From: Serripes groenlandicus
Lineage: Eukaryota > Mollusca > Bivalvia > Cardiida > Cardiidae
Length of the DNA: 64,000 bases
Assembly (NCBI GenBank): GCA_031761405.1
Contig: JASEVX010000008.1
Coordinates: 40,775,175 to 40,839,174 of the forward strand
Direction: 5' to 3'
Positions within the stretch are counted from its first letter, which is position 1, and the number at the start of each line of letters is the position of its first letter. Positions 1 through 10,954 of the stretch are shown here, piece by piece. The position numbers and the translations under genes are program-made. The notes under the pieces are model-generated. The model was given only the letters and a program-made list of their open reading frames with translations. It made no database searches and was not told the DNA's origin.

Positions 1-21
1 AGGCAAGGTGACTCCGTCAAA

Positions 22-161
22 AGTAGTCAGTGGCTTCGAAAGAATGTTGTGTAAGTGCTGGTGTGGGAAAGCCAGGAAAACATGGGTAGGTGCATTGACC
101 GCCGTGATATGACCAAAGCTGTTGAAAGCGGCGTTAAACTCCAAACAAACAAACAAACAAA
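22..161 (+). mobile_element. SINE-1, 5'-truncated, with 12-bp target duplication
   Basis: The 3' part of SINE-1: the core CCGCCGTGATATGACC, GGCGTTAAACTCC and a CAAA-repeat tail. It is bounded by perfect direct repeats GACTCCGTCAAA at 10-21 and 162-173, the mark of LINE-mediated insertion with 5' truncation. Confidence 0.85.
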
Positions 162-175
162 GACTCCGTCAAACA

Positions 176-252
176 GACTAGAAGATCTATAAGAAAAGTG
201 TAAAAGTGTTAGACCTAGAGCTATCCCGGTCGTCTACAGTTACAAGTACATG
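176..252. repeat. Direct repeat, left copy, flanking MITE-A
   Basis: This 77-bp segment recurs at 533-608 with a few changes. The left copy stops exactly where the MITE-A at 253 begins. Confidence 0.85.
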
Positions 253-513
253 TGAGCCGTCCCACGAGAAAACCAACATTATGGCATCTGCGTAATGTAT
301 CGACCCGGATCAGCCTGCGCAATCTGCGTAGACTGATCCGTGTCGACACATTCCGTCTCAGGGGGATAGAGGTATAGAGTAATGATTCCTGACACATAAA
401 ATCAACAGGAGGCGAAAAGTTTCTATCCGGGTTAGCCTGCGCGGCATGCTTAGGCTGATCCGGGTCGATACTTTACGCAGTCCACAATGTTGGTTTTTTC
501 GCGAGACGGCTCA
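253..513. mobile_element. MITE-A copy 1 (full length, 261 bp)
   Basis: The ends are inverted repeats (start TGAGCCGTCCCACGAG, end CTCGCGAGACGGCTCA-like). The interior has smaller palindromes around GCCTGCGCA and TGATCCGGGTCGATAC. It has no coding capacity. Fourteen copies or pieces occur in this window; several are flanked by TA on both sides, which suggests a Tc1/mariner-type parent. Confidence 0.88.
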
Positions 514-532
514 TATAAGTGTTATTTTAACC

Positions 533-608
533 GACTAAAAGATATTTAAGAACAGTGTAAAAGTGTTAGACCTAGAGCTATCCCGTCGTCTACAGTTACA
601 AGTACATG
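533..608. repeat. Direct repeat, right copy, beyond MITE-A
   Basis: Second copy of 176-252, starting about 19 bp after the MITE ends. It continues uninterrupted past the point where the left copy meets the MITE. Confidence 0.85.
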
Positions 609-653
609 TTCGTCCGAACACAGCCCAGATTGTGTCTGAAGAGATTTGAAAGG

Positions 654-855
654 TTAAACATTTTCCCACATACAACAATTTTGCGGTAGTCGACGTTGAA
701 AACGTTTAGGCAAAGCGATGGAAAAATCTCCTTAAATAAAAGTATAGCTATTCAAAATCATTGTGGCAAATGAAAAAAAAAAATCATTATCAGCAAAATT
801 CGAAGTTGTCTGCTGCAGATGCGTCAAAATGCGTCTGCAAATGGGAAAGGGTTAA
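654..855. mobile_element. MITE-D copy (TTAA-type)
   Basis: Bounded by TTAA at both ends, with degenerate TTAACCCTTTCCCACAT-type termini and the family's inner TCTGCTGCAGATGCGTC motif. These features match piggyBac-type non-autonomous elements; the assignment is by termini only. Confidence 0.75.
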
Positions 856-1094
856 AATCAATGTTTCAGTTGTATTGTTCAATTAACGAAACAATACACG
901 TGGTGCAATTTCAATTGTACGGTGTCCGATTTGTTTGGAACGCAACCGTTGTATATAAATATTGAAGTTAGAGGCGAGGAAATTTGTATGCACTCTAAAT
1001 GCGTGGTATATACAAATTGACGCGTAGAGGTTTATTTCTGATCGAGGCTTGTCGTCTCGAAATGACCCTTCATATTTAAATATTCATGAAAACA

Positions 1095-1330
1095 TGCTTG
1101 ATTTTTTTTCCGTCCATTGAAATCGCACGATACAACAAACGCTCGATTCTGCTATCAAAATGGTTACTATTCAATCGTATGAATCGTTCATCGCCGCTTC
1201 TCTAAATCATCTATCTATACAGGGGTTATCTCCCTTTTTATACCTAACGATTTTGTAGGCAATAATTCGATTGCCTGATGCAAAGGTCAATCTGAGACAA
1301 TCTGAAATTCGCAGTCAACAGATGTATACT
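1095..1330 (-). repeat. Dispersed repeat F, copy 1
   Basis: Shares AATCGCACGATACAACAAAC, a CTTCTCTAAAT stretch, TACCTAACGATTTTGTAGGC and GACCTTTG-like blocks, in order, with copies at 12000, 27740 and 39385. About 235 bp, no ORF. Confidence 0.65.
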
Positions 1331-1461
1331 AGCGTTTAGATCTGGTTTTTATGAGATATATTTTATTACCAATCTCGGTACAATATTAACATGACATACC
1401 AGGGGGATAAATTTACCCTTAAAGTGAATTTACATTACATATATATATAAAATTGGTTGTC

Positions 1462-1735
1462 GATTGATTTGGGTTTGACGCCGTTAACAACAATTTTCCA
1501 GTCATATCACTTTGGCCAGTTCACCTAATCATTTGTTTCCTGGCTTTCACTCGTAATCCACACAACAATCTTTCCAAGCAAATGGCTGCTTTTCTATATA
1601 GACTATTAGCCTATTGGTGGGAGACGAATGACTATTGCCACAATGACTTTTGTCAAACGACGGAAAGAATGTTGGCCGAGCTGGGATTCAAACTCACAAC
1701 CCCTTGAGTGAAAGCCCTCGCCGCTACCCGGCCGC
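1462..1735 (-). mobile_element. SINE-1, near full length
   Basis: Reading on the minus strand: tRNA-like head (GGGTAGCGGCGAGG ... GGTTGTGAGTTTGAATCCCA), central region, then the GTGATATGACTGG core and GGCGTCAAACCC near the 3' end. Confidence 0.75.
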
Positions 1736-1764
1736 TCCGGGGCTCGGCTACAAATATAAAAACA

Positions 1765-1965
1765 ACCAGATCGAGTTGGAACCGGTCGTCCCGGGTTCGA
1801 TCTTCCACTCGGAGCGGTCATATTGGAGTGCACTTAGGCAAGACACATCTCCTAGCCCAATAATTGTTAGTTTATCAAGGGATCATAAATAAGTTATCTG
1901 TCGCTGTGTTTTAAATGAAATAATGATGAAAGTAGCGTTAACCACAAAGTAAACAAACAAACAAA
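1765..1965 (+). mobile_element. SINE-3 fragment
   Basis: Begins inside the tRNA head (CCCGGGTTCGATCTTCC, B-box like), then GGAGTGCACTTAGGCAAG and an AAAC-repeat tail. Same group as 10955 and 27971. Confidence 0.65.
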
Positions 1966-2512
1966 CAAACAAACAACCATAGCTGCGTTTCGTATATAGA
2001 CATTGTTCGCGAAAACGTCTACGTTTCTGTAAATGACCGGAGCTCGAGGAAAATTAACATTAGCGTTACTACTACAAATATAGATAAAGATAGGCATGTG
2101 GTTCCATACTAAAGGTTCCAAATGGATGCGTTTTTTTTCGAAATATTAAAATATTTTGAAACTTTCTGTGAAAAGTTGTCGGTCTGTGTAGATGCGCAGG
2201 TTCATCAGCATCAAAACTGATCGAAAATTCCCTCGTGCTGGTTTTCGCATTGCACCATTCAATTGTTCTTATTTTTCGTTGATCTATTCGGCCCGTTTGA
2301 ATACGTTTTCTCCTTAAAGCTTGCATTGAAAGTGTCTCATGTCTAAACAAGTCAATCGCATTTACTTGTGTTTAGAAGCAATTATTTCAATAATCAAATA
2401 TTAATTACTTTATAAATGGAAGTAATGGCTTTCGAATCCTTGATTCTCGGGATTAGGGGGACATTGTTATGATTGACTCGCTGGTGTCAGCATGGTTCGA
2501 TCAGTAGAATTG

Positions 2513-2699
2513 TTAACCCTTTCAGCGCCGAATTGTTTAAAGTAGACTCTTCAATGTTCAAACTCGGACGACTCTACTTTCATGTTATAGGATTTTTGTA
2601 ATATTTTTATAACTCACAGCCAAACAATGCAGATTTCAGGTGAGACAGCTCGTTACGAGCTGACTCACCTGAATCTGCATTGTTTGCAAAAAGCTCACC
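2513..2699. mobile_element. MITE-C copy, right end missing
   Basis: Starts TTAACCCTTTCAGCGCC and carries the family's central palindrome, about CAGGTGAGACAGCTCGTTAC paired with its complement. It breaks off at 2699 before the right terminus. Confidence 0.8.
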
Positions 2700-3014
2700 C
2701 ATGACCCACACAACGCAGTGATATAATTGACAAATTGTTGAAGGCAACATTAAGCACCATGCAAACATAGTCATTATACAAGTCCGCGATTTAATCGTAA
2801 ATGACGTTAACTTCAACATCGTGGTAGGTCGGGTTTCACGCGATGTTGCCTACTTCGCAATGCACCAATAAACACGACATGGCGTCTACTTCTTAATGTT
2901 CTAAAAACATTATCAACGTAAACGATGAATGTTTGATGCGTGGTTTTGTAAATATGTTGTACATGGCACTCATTACACTTCGCCTGTATTCGTTAACATT
3001 CGGTCGTAAAGTCG

Positions 3015-3212
3015 TTCACTTTAAATTTATTTATTTTACATCGATTGAGCATCAAGCTTTTAGGCTTATATTAATCTCGCTCAATGTCTGCTTCCTGGAG
3101 ATTTAACAAGTACTGGAAAAGTTTGTGGGGAAAAAAATCCAAAGGCAGATCCCGTTTATTACGGGATTCGAACCTGGGACGACATGTGAGCGGCTTCTGC
3201 CTATGGGACTCT
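3015..3212 (-). mobile_element. SINE-4 copy
   Basis: On the minus strand: a tRNA-like head with GGTTCGAATCCCG, then a body ending in a TAAAATAAATAAATTTAAA tail. Same group as 36522, 50365 and 60935. Confidence 0.7.
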
Positions 3213-3676
3213 TTTCACAAAGAAGGCGCGATTACTGCGATTTAGTCGTTATTCATATGTTTATTAAACTGATTAATGCGTTAACGAAGGTGATTTAAAC
3301 ATAACATTCCTGATACCATTGACGGTAAGATCAAGAATTCAGGATTCGAAGTTAACTATTCGTGGGTTCCAGTACACATTTACCCGATTTCGATATATGC
3401 GTGGCACCTGTTTTAAACGTGTGTAAAGTGAATATCGTATTTAAAACTGTCGATATGTTATCTTTGAATTGAACATCTTAACTCAGAACAAAGTCTCATG
3501 AATATTAATCAGCGCCATGTTAATTACATGCAGTTGATTGACACCTTTTGATTGAAACGGTCCTTGATAGTGTTATTTTGAGGATAATTTTACATGTATA
3601 CGTAGAGGTTCTCTATTGCAAACAAGCCAACAATGAAAGTAAGAAACAGTTTCATATGATATGATGGTTTGATTGA

Positions 3677-3719
3677 ACTATTTCCCACGTACAGACGCAT
3701 TTTGACGCATCTGCAGCAT
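3677..3719. mobile_element. MITE-D terminal fragment
   Basis: Only the terminus: TTTCCCACGTACAGACGCAT followed by TTGACGCATCTGCAGCA. Confidence 0.6.
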
Positions 3720-3831
3720 ATTGATGTAACGGATTATGATTCAAAACATATGAAATGTAATTCATACCCAAGCGCTCGTTCAATTTGTCAATGAACGACC
3801 AAGCCCCTACCATGCACTGTAATAAAAGAGA

Positions 3832-4070
3832 ATGAAAAGTAAATATAATCTACATATAGGAGAATAAAATCCAAATATAATCAACATATAGGCAAATAAA
3901 AACCAAATATAATCTACATATAGGAGAATAAAAACCAAATATAATTTACATATAGGAGAATAAAAACCAAATATAATTTACATATAGGAGAATAAAAACA
4001 AAATATAATCTACATATAGGAGAATAAAAGACATATATAATCTACATACATGTATAGGAGAATAAAATGA
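3832..4070. repeat. Tandem array, 32-bp unit, about 7 copies
   Basis: The unit contains CATATAGGAGAATAAAA and CCAAATATAAT. AT-rich, noncoding. It runs up to a MITE-A terminal stub at 4107. Confidence 0.85.
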
Positions 4071-4106
4071 AAATAAAAAACAACCTATGTAAAGAAAAGA
4101 AAAAAA

Positions 4107-4124
4107 TGAGCCGACACGCGAGAA
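4107..4124. mobile_element. MITE-A terminal stub
   Basis: TGAGCCGACACGCGAGAA, the first 18 bases of MITE-A, cut off directly by the SINE-1 at 4126. The rest of the element is absent. Confidence 0.6.
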
Positions 4125-4125
4125 T

Positions 4126-4390
4126 TTGTTTGTTTGTTTGGAGTTTAACGCCGCTTTCAACAGCTTTGGTCATATCACGGCGGTCAGTGCACCTACCCAT
4201 GTTTTCCTGGCTTTCCCACACCAGTACTTGCACAACATTCTTTCGAAGCCACTGACTACTTTCTCACATAGATCAGAGGTGAGAGGCAATGGAAAACATC
4301 GCCCGAAAGAATGTCGCCGCAACCGGTTATCGAACCCGTGACCTCCAGATCACGAGTCAGATACGCTACCAATTGAGCTACCCGGCCGGG
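4126..4390 (-). mobile_element. SINE-1, full length with well-kept tRNA head
   Basis: On the minus strand the head reads GGGTAGCTCAATTGGTAGCG then GGTCACGGGTTCGATAACC, with A- and B-box promoter sequences. The body has the GTGATATGACC core and the 3' end is a CAAACAAACAAA-type tail. Confidence 0.85.
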
Positions 4391-4871
4391 TTCAATTAAT
4401 TTACGTGTTCAACATGTTTGTTCTTTGAATTTATTGTTTTTTGAATGGGCTTGTAATGCCTATGGAACGGAATTGAAACTGAACCATAATTTAAACCCTA
4501 ATTAAAACTAAAATAAACTAAACCATAACTGTATTGATGACAAGGGATCGGTTGTTCGTCCATTAATAAGTGTAAGTTACGCCGATGAAAAGACATTATT
4601 GAGTTCACATCGGTCCTCATATTGTTTATTATAAAATGTGTTTCATTTATTTATAACTTACATTGTTTGATCTCGTTTTTTTTATTATTTCCCAGAGGGG
4701 TTATTTAAACATTATCTATCATATTTCGAACCACGTTAAATGAAATCCGACATTCGGAGGGTCTATAAATAAAAAGCAAAAATGAAAAAGATTATTGCAT
4801 AGTTGTGCTTGTTAGGATAGTTTTAATCATAATTGGTCCCTTTACGCTTTCACGGGAGTTGCACACAAAAC
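4391..4871. other. No gene or repeat recognised
   Basis: AT-rich sequence up to the candidate exon at 4872. No good splice sites, palindromes or family matches were noticed. Confidence 0.5.
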
Positions 4872-4904
4872 ATGTCGAACAGAGTAGATCCTGATAACAC
4901 CATT
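4872..4904 (+). CDS. Candidate first coding exon (11 codons)
   Basis: An ATG, eleven codons (MSNRVDPDNTI) and a consensus ACCATT|GTAAGT donor in phase 0. It ends in TI at the same phase as the 9477 exon and shares an RxDP motif with it, so the two may be duplicated alternative first exons. It is very short and unsupported by any downstream match. Confidence 0.25.
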
Positions 4905-4934
4905 GTAAGTCACATTCTGATCTGGAAATTCGCT

Positions 4935-6912
4935 TCTTATTGACATATTGCAATGTTACATGTCTCAGTACTGGGACATTCGGTACTGTATTATTAAAAC
5001 GTGATCATATTGTGCAATGAAACGGAACTGTTAAATGTCTCTGTACTGATACACTCGGCAGGACATCATTAAAACCTGATAATGTTTTGCGATGCCATAT
5101 TAAAATGGTATCTATCTCTCTAATGGTGTACTCGGCACATCATCGTGTAAAAATGATAAGCTTGACCAATGACATATTAAAATGGTATCTATCTCTCTAA
5201 TGGTGTACTCGGCACGTCATCGTGTAAACATGATAAGCTTGACCAATGACATATTAAAATGGTATATATCTCTCTAATGGTGTACTCGGCACGTCATCGT
5301 TTGAACATGATAAGGTTGACCAAAGACATATTGAAATGGTGTGTGTCTCAGTTATGGTGCACTCGGCACGTCATCGTTTGAACATGATAAGGTTGACCAA
5401 AGACATATTGAAATGGTATCTATCTCTCTAATGGTGTACTCGGCACGTCATCGTTTGAACATGATAATGTTGACCAAAGACATATTGAAATGGTGTGTGT
5501 CTCAGTTATGGTGCACTCGGCACGTCATCGTTTGAACTTGATAAGGTTGACCAAAGACATATTGAAATAGTATCTATCTCTATAATGGTGTACTCGGCAC
5601 GTCATCGTTTGAAAATGATAATGTTGACCAAAGACATATTGAAATGGTGTGTGTCTCAGTTATGGTGAAGTCGGCACGTCATCGTTTAAACGTAATGAGA
5701 TTGTGCGATGACATATTGAAATGTTACGCTTCTCTATAATGGTGCACCCGGTACCACATCGAATAAACGTAACGAGATTGTGCCATTACATATTCATATA
5801 GTACGTGTCTATCTACTGGTGATATTGGTACGACATCGTTTAAACGTAATGAGATTGTGCGAGGCCATATTGAAATGTTACGTGTTCCTGTACTGGTGCA
5901 CTCGGCACGTCATCGTTTAAACATGATAAGGTTGACCAATGACGTATTAAAATGGTACGTTTCCCTGTACTGGTGAACTCGGCACGTCATCATTTAAACG
6001 TAATGAGATTGTGCGATGACGTATTACAATGTTACGTTTCCCTGTACTGGTGAACTCGGCACGTCATCGTTTGAACATGATAAGGTTAACGAATGGCATA
6101 TTAAAATGGTATCTATCTCTCTAATGGTGTACTCGGCACGTCATAGTGTAAACATGATAAGGTTGACCAAAGACATATTAAAATGGTACGTATCTCTGTA
6201 CTGGTGCACTCGGCACGTCATCGTTAAACCATGATAAGGTTGACCAATGACATATTAAAATGGAACGTGTCTCTGTACTAGTACACTCGGCACGTCATCG
6301 TTTAAACATGATAAAGTTGACCAATGACATATTAAAATGTATCGTGTCTCTGAACTGGTGCATTCGGCACTTCATCGTTTAAACGTCATGAGCTTGTGCG
6401 ATGACATATTACAATGTTACGTGTCTCTGTACTTGTGCACTCGGCATGACATCATTTAAATGAATAAAGGTTGACCAATGACATATTAAAATGGTACGTG
6501 TCTCTGTTCTGGTACACTCGGCACGTCATCATTTAAATGAATAAATGTTGACCAATGGCATATTACAATGGTAAGTGTCTCAGTATTGGTGCACTCGGCA
6601 CGTCATCATTTAAACGTAATGAGGTTGACCAATGACATATTACAATGGTACGTGTCTCAGTATTGGTGCACTCGGCACGACATTATTTAAGCGTGATAAT
6701 GTTGAGCGATGACATATTAAAATGTTAAGTGTCACAGTTCTGGTGTATTCGGCATGTCATGGTTTAAATGTAATAAGGTTAACCAATGACATATTAAAAT
6801 GTTACGTGTTTTAATATTGTTGCACTCGGCACGTCATCGTTTAAACGTAATAAGGTTGAGCGATGACATATTAAAATGTTACGTGTCACAGTTCTAGTGT
6901 TCTACTGCATGC
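4935..6912. repeat. Tandem array, 77-bp unit, about 25 copies
   Basis: Every copy carries variants of CACTCGGCACGTCATCGTTT, GATAAGGTTGACC and GACATATTAAAATGGTA. Copies differ by a few percent to about 20 percent, most at the left edge. The array resumes for part of a unit (7130-7160) after a MITE-C insertion. Confidence 0.92.
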
Positions 6913-6913
6913 T

Positions 6914-7129
6914 TTAACTCTTTCAGCGCCAAAGTAAATATTGAGTTTTTTTGCACAAACAATACTGATTCAGGTGAGTCAGCTCGTAACGAGCTGTCTC
7001 ACATGAAATCAGCATTGTTTGCCTTTTATTCATCAAAATAATCCAAAAATGTATTACATGAGAAATGGAGACGCCCGATTTTGAACATGGAAGAGTCTAC
7101 TTCAAACAATTCGGCGCTGAAAGAGTTAA
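6914..7129. mobile_element. MITE-C, full length, inserted in the 77-bp array at TTAA
   Basis: TTAACTCTTTCAGCGCC at the left and GGCGCTGAAAGAGTTAA at the right. Removing it and one TTAA restores the array sequence GCTTTAAACGTGATGAGG, so the TTAA is the duplicated target. Confidence 0.92.
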
Positions 7130-7163
7130 ACGTGATGAGGTTGATCGATGGCATGTAGGAAAT

Positions 7164-7410
7164 CGAGGGATTGGCGTGAAACGGTTGTAACTAAAATTTG
7201 TATTTTTGTTACCAATGTTAATCAACTCGCCATAAAGTCTTTATAAGCGTTAAATCATTTTTCTTTGTAAACAATGTAAATTTAGATGCCATTGCTCGTT
7301 CTGAGCAATGGCACCTAAATTTGCATTGTTTACAAAGGGGTCAAAATTGCCCCTAAACCAGGGTTTTCAAAATAGGTTTTTAGTTACAACCGTCTCACGC
7401 CAAGCCCTCG
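7164..7410. mobile_element. MITE-B copy 1, target duplication AAAT
   Basis: Inverted ends CGAGGGATTGGCGTGAAACG and CGTCTCACGCCAAGCCCTCG. The middle is a near-perfect hairpin around GTGCCATTGCTCGTTCTGAG. AAAT flanks both sides. 247 bp, noncoding. Confidence 0.92.
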
Positions 7411-7469
7411 AAATATGTGTTGCGTTTATATCTAACCAGTTGTAACGACACTTTGTTGTGTTATCTTGT

Positions 7470-7725
7470 TATTTGTTTGTTTTATATTTTTGTTTAACAT
7501 AGTTTCAATATTATTTTAGTTATATCACGGCGTTTCCTGGCTAATTTACTACCGGTATTTGTGTTATCCTGAAACCATTGTATCAGTCCTAATGCTTAAA
7601 TGCTTAATGTTATCCCCACAACCCTGCGATCTAACGAGGGAATCCACTAACTACTACAAGTCTTTGTCATGACTCGATCGGTGATAGGACCAAATGCTGA
7701 CGCTTTCACCATTACTCCATGGAGA
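7470..7725 (-). mobile_element. SINE-2 copy, degenerate
   Basis: Read on the minus strand it ends in TGATATAACTAAAATAATATT and holds the CAGGATAACAC and GGGTTGTGGGG blocks of SINE-2. The head is heavily mutated. Confidence 0.6.
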
Positions 7726-7743
7726 CGGTATAGTTTCTTTTGT

Positions 7744-7950
7744 TTGACCCTTTGCCTCATACAGACGCATTTTGACGAATCTGCAGCAGACGACTTGGAA
7801 AAACATCGTAACAAAAGGATAAATTGCTCAACGGGCAATTTCTCCTTTTGCAACAATGTCATCAACTTTTTTCAGTAATTATACCTACAATTATAGAGAT
7901 TTCCCTTAGATCTGCTGTAGACGACTCTGATTATGTGTATACGCCTGTTT
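7744..7950. mobile_element. MITE-D copy
   Basis: Left end GACCCTTTGCCTCATACAGA, inner TCTGCAGCAGACGACTTGGA, and a partner TCTGCTGTAGACGACT at the right; ends eroded. Confidence 0.65.
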
Positions 7951-8399
7951 AACAACTAGTTGATTGTAGCTTCCTCTTGGGTTTTGATTTTCAAATTAAT
8001 GTTTTATGACGATGGCATCACAGTTTATTGATTCTTCATATGTTTGTGAACATTTTGGTCGCGTGCAATATATCAGTTTTCATACTAGCAAATGTATGAG
8101 AAAAGGTACACGTTGGCATTTCTGTACATTGTTGGGTTCAGATCAGCTTAAACATCTGCTCTTTCTGATCAGAACCTATATAAGTTGATTTTCTTAACAG
8201 GTGTGTGTAAGTAATAAACGAACAGTTTATATCTTGACCAGACTGTGCCGATACCCGGGCTGATCTAGATCGACATTGTTCACACAATCGAACCAAATTG
8301 GTACCATTCCCTAAGCACGAGCTCATATAATATTCACAAATATTGCATTACATCGCCTAAAATAGTATTTCAGTTAGATCACACTGACAATGCATATTA

Positions 8400-8655
8400 T
8401 GAGCCGTCCCGCGAGAAAACCGACATTGTGGACTCTGCGTAAAGTATCGACCCGGATCAGCCTAAGCATGCCGCGCAGGCTGAACCGGACATACACTTTT
8501 CGCCTTCTGTGACTTTTCTGTTTCTGGAATAACTACTCTATACATCTATCCCCCCTAAGACGGAATGTGTCGGCCGGATCAGTCTGCGCGGACAGCGCAG
8601 GCTGATCTGGTCGATACATTACGCAGATGTCTATCGCCGCAGCTGCATTGTGGAC
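8400..8655. mobile_element. MITE-A copy, right end of the composite type
   Basis: Starts TGAGCCGTCCCGCGAGAAAA after TA. Its right end (CAGATGTCTATCGCC) matches the truncated MITE-A inside the hAT-like composites at 42922 and 52728, not the normal terminus. Confidence 0.8.
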
Positions 8656-8840
8656 TCTGCTTAAAGTATAGACCTGGATCAGCCTAAGAATGCCGCACAA
8701 GCTAACACATACAGTCACATGTTGCATCCTGTAGATTTTCTGTTTCAGGAGTCATAACTCTATACCTCTATCTCCCTGAGACGGAATGTCTCGGCCCGGA
8801 TTAGCCTACGCGGACGCAGAGGCCATAATTTTGTTTTTTT
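8646..8840. mobile_element. MITE-A second copy fused to the first
   Basis: The sequence re-enters MITE-A at GCATTGTGGACTCTGC and runs to CGCAGAGGCCATAAT, with an internal deletion. The two copies overlap at the shared GCATTGTGG. Confidence 0.7.
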
Positions 8841-9476
8841 CCATATTATTAAATGTTCCTTGGAGATTAACAAATCCTAGTAATTATGTCTTGCTCAGGC
8901 GATCTGAACTCCTCGACCATTACAGCATCCAGGAGGATCGAACCCAGACCATGCTTATTATGTTTTTAAGTATAAAATCTGAAATGTGAAGACTTTTCTA
9001 AATTTAAAGTAAGTTGTTCACGTGACTTTGATAGCAAATCGGCAATCGTTTTAAATTTACTTTTTTGTTTAAATATATCGTTTATGATGCACAGTTGTTG
9101 ACATTGTGGACACATGAGAAATCGCTGCTTGAGTGCAATTTCTCTGATTTCCAAAACCATTTCTATTGTCTCATGGTTCGGAAACATCAAACATCATCCA
9201 TAAACGGTAAACGGTTAGAAAATGCAAATGTCCTCTAGATATCTACGTATTTAGGAACTAAAATATAAAGATGCCTTTTTTTGCATGTTGCGGAGATGCT
9301 TTCAATTAATTATCAATTTACCCAGTGTCCCGCAGGAATCTGTTATAACTCGTTCATTTCAACGGCATAAATTAGCGACCTCGTTTTAAAACCAGCGCTT
9401 TCTGTTAACGACTTGGTTATAACGTAGGCGAACACCAGTGTTGTATGTTAACTGATTCAGTTACAAAGTGAACATC
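8841..9476. other. Unassigned sequence upstream of candidate exon
   Basis: No repeat family recognised. No clear TATA box before 9477; TTATAACG near 9417 is a weak possibility. Confidence 0.4.
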
Positions 9477-9560
9477 ATGTGGAGCAGCAAGAAGCAACAG
9501 AAGGGGTCAACAACGAGTAGACTGGACCCGGCGAAGAAGATTGAGACTTCGAAGACGATT
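9477..9560 (+). CDS. Candidate first coding exon (28 codons)
   Basis: An ATG followed by 28 open codons rich in Lys, Ser and Thr, ending ACGATT|GTATGT, a good donor in phase 0. It lies on the same strand 17.7 kb upstream of FAIM-like exon a but cannot join it directly, because phase 0 into that exon reaches a stop; an intermediate exon would be needed. It may belong to another gene or be chance. Confidence 0.35.
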
Positions 9561-9858
9561 GTATGTAGAGATATGTCTCAGAAAACTGAAATCATAAGGT
9601 ATAGTTACTATATTTATATACTTGTAAATCAGCCGAGCTCTATTTAGACCAACTATAATGCATTTGCGAACAGTGTATATCCTATCAACCGGCGCATTAA
9701 TATAGAGGCGTTACAACTACGCTGATGTTGGTTTTCATTGGGGACCGCTCACATATTCTGCAGTTCGATTTTTGTGTCATAATTTATTATTGTGTCATTT
9801 ATTTAATGGGTAATAGTTAAATGTAAAAAAAAAATGTAGCTGCCATACCATATATGTT

Positions 9859-10070
9859 TTAACCATTTCGCTGTCAAAGGCAATAAAAGCTATTGCAAAC
9901 AATGCTGATTCAGGTGAAACAGCTCGTAACGAGCTGGCTCTCCTGAAATCTGAATTGTTAGCCACTTAGACATTACATTTTACGGACTTTCCTGTAAGAT
10001 GAAAAATGCAGTGGTCCAATTTTCAACATGGAAGAGTCGACTTTGTGAAATTTGTCAGTGAAAAAGTTAA
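9859..10070. mobile_element. MITE-C, subtype 2
   Basis: TTAACCATTTCGCTGTCAAA at the left, AAAAAGTTAA at the right. The central palindrome (AGCTCGTAACGAGCT) is shared with subtype 1, but the right half has GACATTACATTTTACGGAC instead of the usual ATAAAAATATTCC block. Also seen at 14860 and 59317. Confidence 0.8.
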
Positions 10071-10159
10071 TGAGAGGAGAGAACGTATTCACATATGTTG
10101 AAGAAATCTCTAGATAAGTATTGGATATGTCGGATTAAACACTATTTAGCAATGTCATG

Positions 10160-10375
10160 CATTTGCGGTCGATTGTTTTACCTTATGCTGTGTACCGCTT
10201 CTGCCAACAACATTGTCGTTACGGCGTTTCCTGCGTTAGTTACCAGTAATTCTGACACCGGCGAGGCAGTCGTAATGATAACCTCACAATCCGAGGAGTG
10301 AATGTAATTACTACCATATTTTAAATTATTTTGTTAGCCCTGGCCGTGGATCAAAACGGATCGTGACAAAGCCAA
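10160..10375 (-). mobile_element. SINE-2 copy, degenerate
   Basis: Blocks ACGGCGTTTCCTGCGTTAGT, CTGACACCGGCGAG and CCATATTTTAAA match the minus-strand order of SINE-2. Confidence 0.55.
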
Positions 10376-10458
10376 ATATGGATGTCCCTCCTCATATCTA
10401 TTAGATTATTGAAATGATTTGACACGAATGGATCTACGTACCTTTTAATTTGTATAAT

Positions 10459-10520
10459 TTAACTCTTTCCCGTATACAAAAACAAACCAAAAATCTGTAG
10501 CAGACGACTTGGAAAGAAAC
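10459..10520. mobile_element. MITE-D terminal fragment
   Basis: AACTCTTTCCCGTATACAAA, then CTGTAGCAGACGACTTGGAA; nothing of the right half. Confidence 0.5.
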
Positions 10521-10954
10521 TTTTTTTTTTACTTAAAATGTTTTTGAAGTATGTAAATGTCATTAAAATGACATTCCTAGCACCAAAAACGATCATTTGA
10601 TTTGAATTATGATATATTGTACATTGCAATTGACACACATATATGTATATGTGTAATATTTATGAATGTCATTTTTTGAATACCGATAACTGATAATTGT
10701 TAATATTTATGCTTGTTTATGGGCCGGTGACATAAAAAGCTAAATATAATGTTTATGTCTATGTATATGTGTGTTGAGATGGCTACATTGGATATGCGAA
10801 GTTCAGTCCACAGGCTGTGTGCATTATTGTGTGAGCGTGACCATAAACGATAAGTGCACATATGGAAAGTGGTATCAAATTCAGCCAAGTTATTTGTTGC
10901 TAAGAAAAAGGTACCCGACCTCTTTTAATCGACATGTTCTTTCTTATAAAGGAA

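Noticed and set aside
4067..4341. ORFs over the SINE at 4126
   Set aside because: They read the SINE-1 body and tRNA head; similar peptides recur at other SINE-1 copies.
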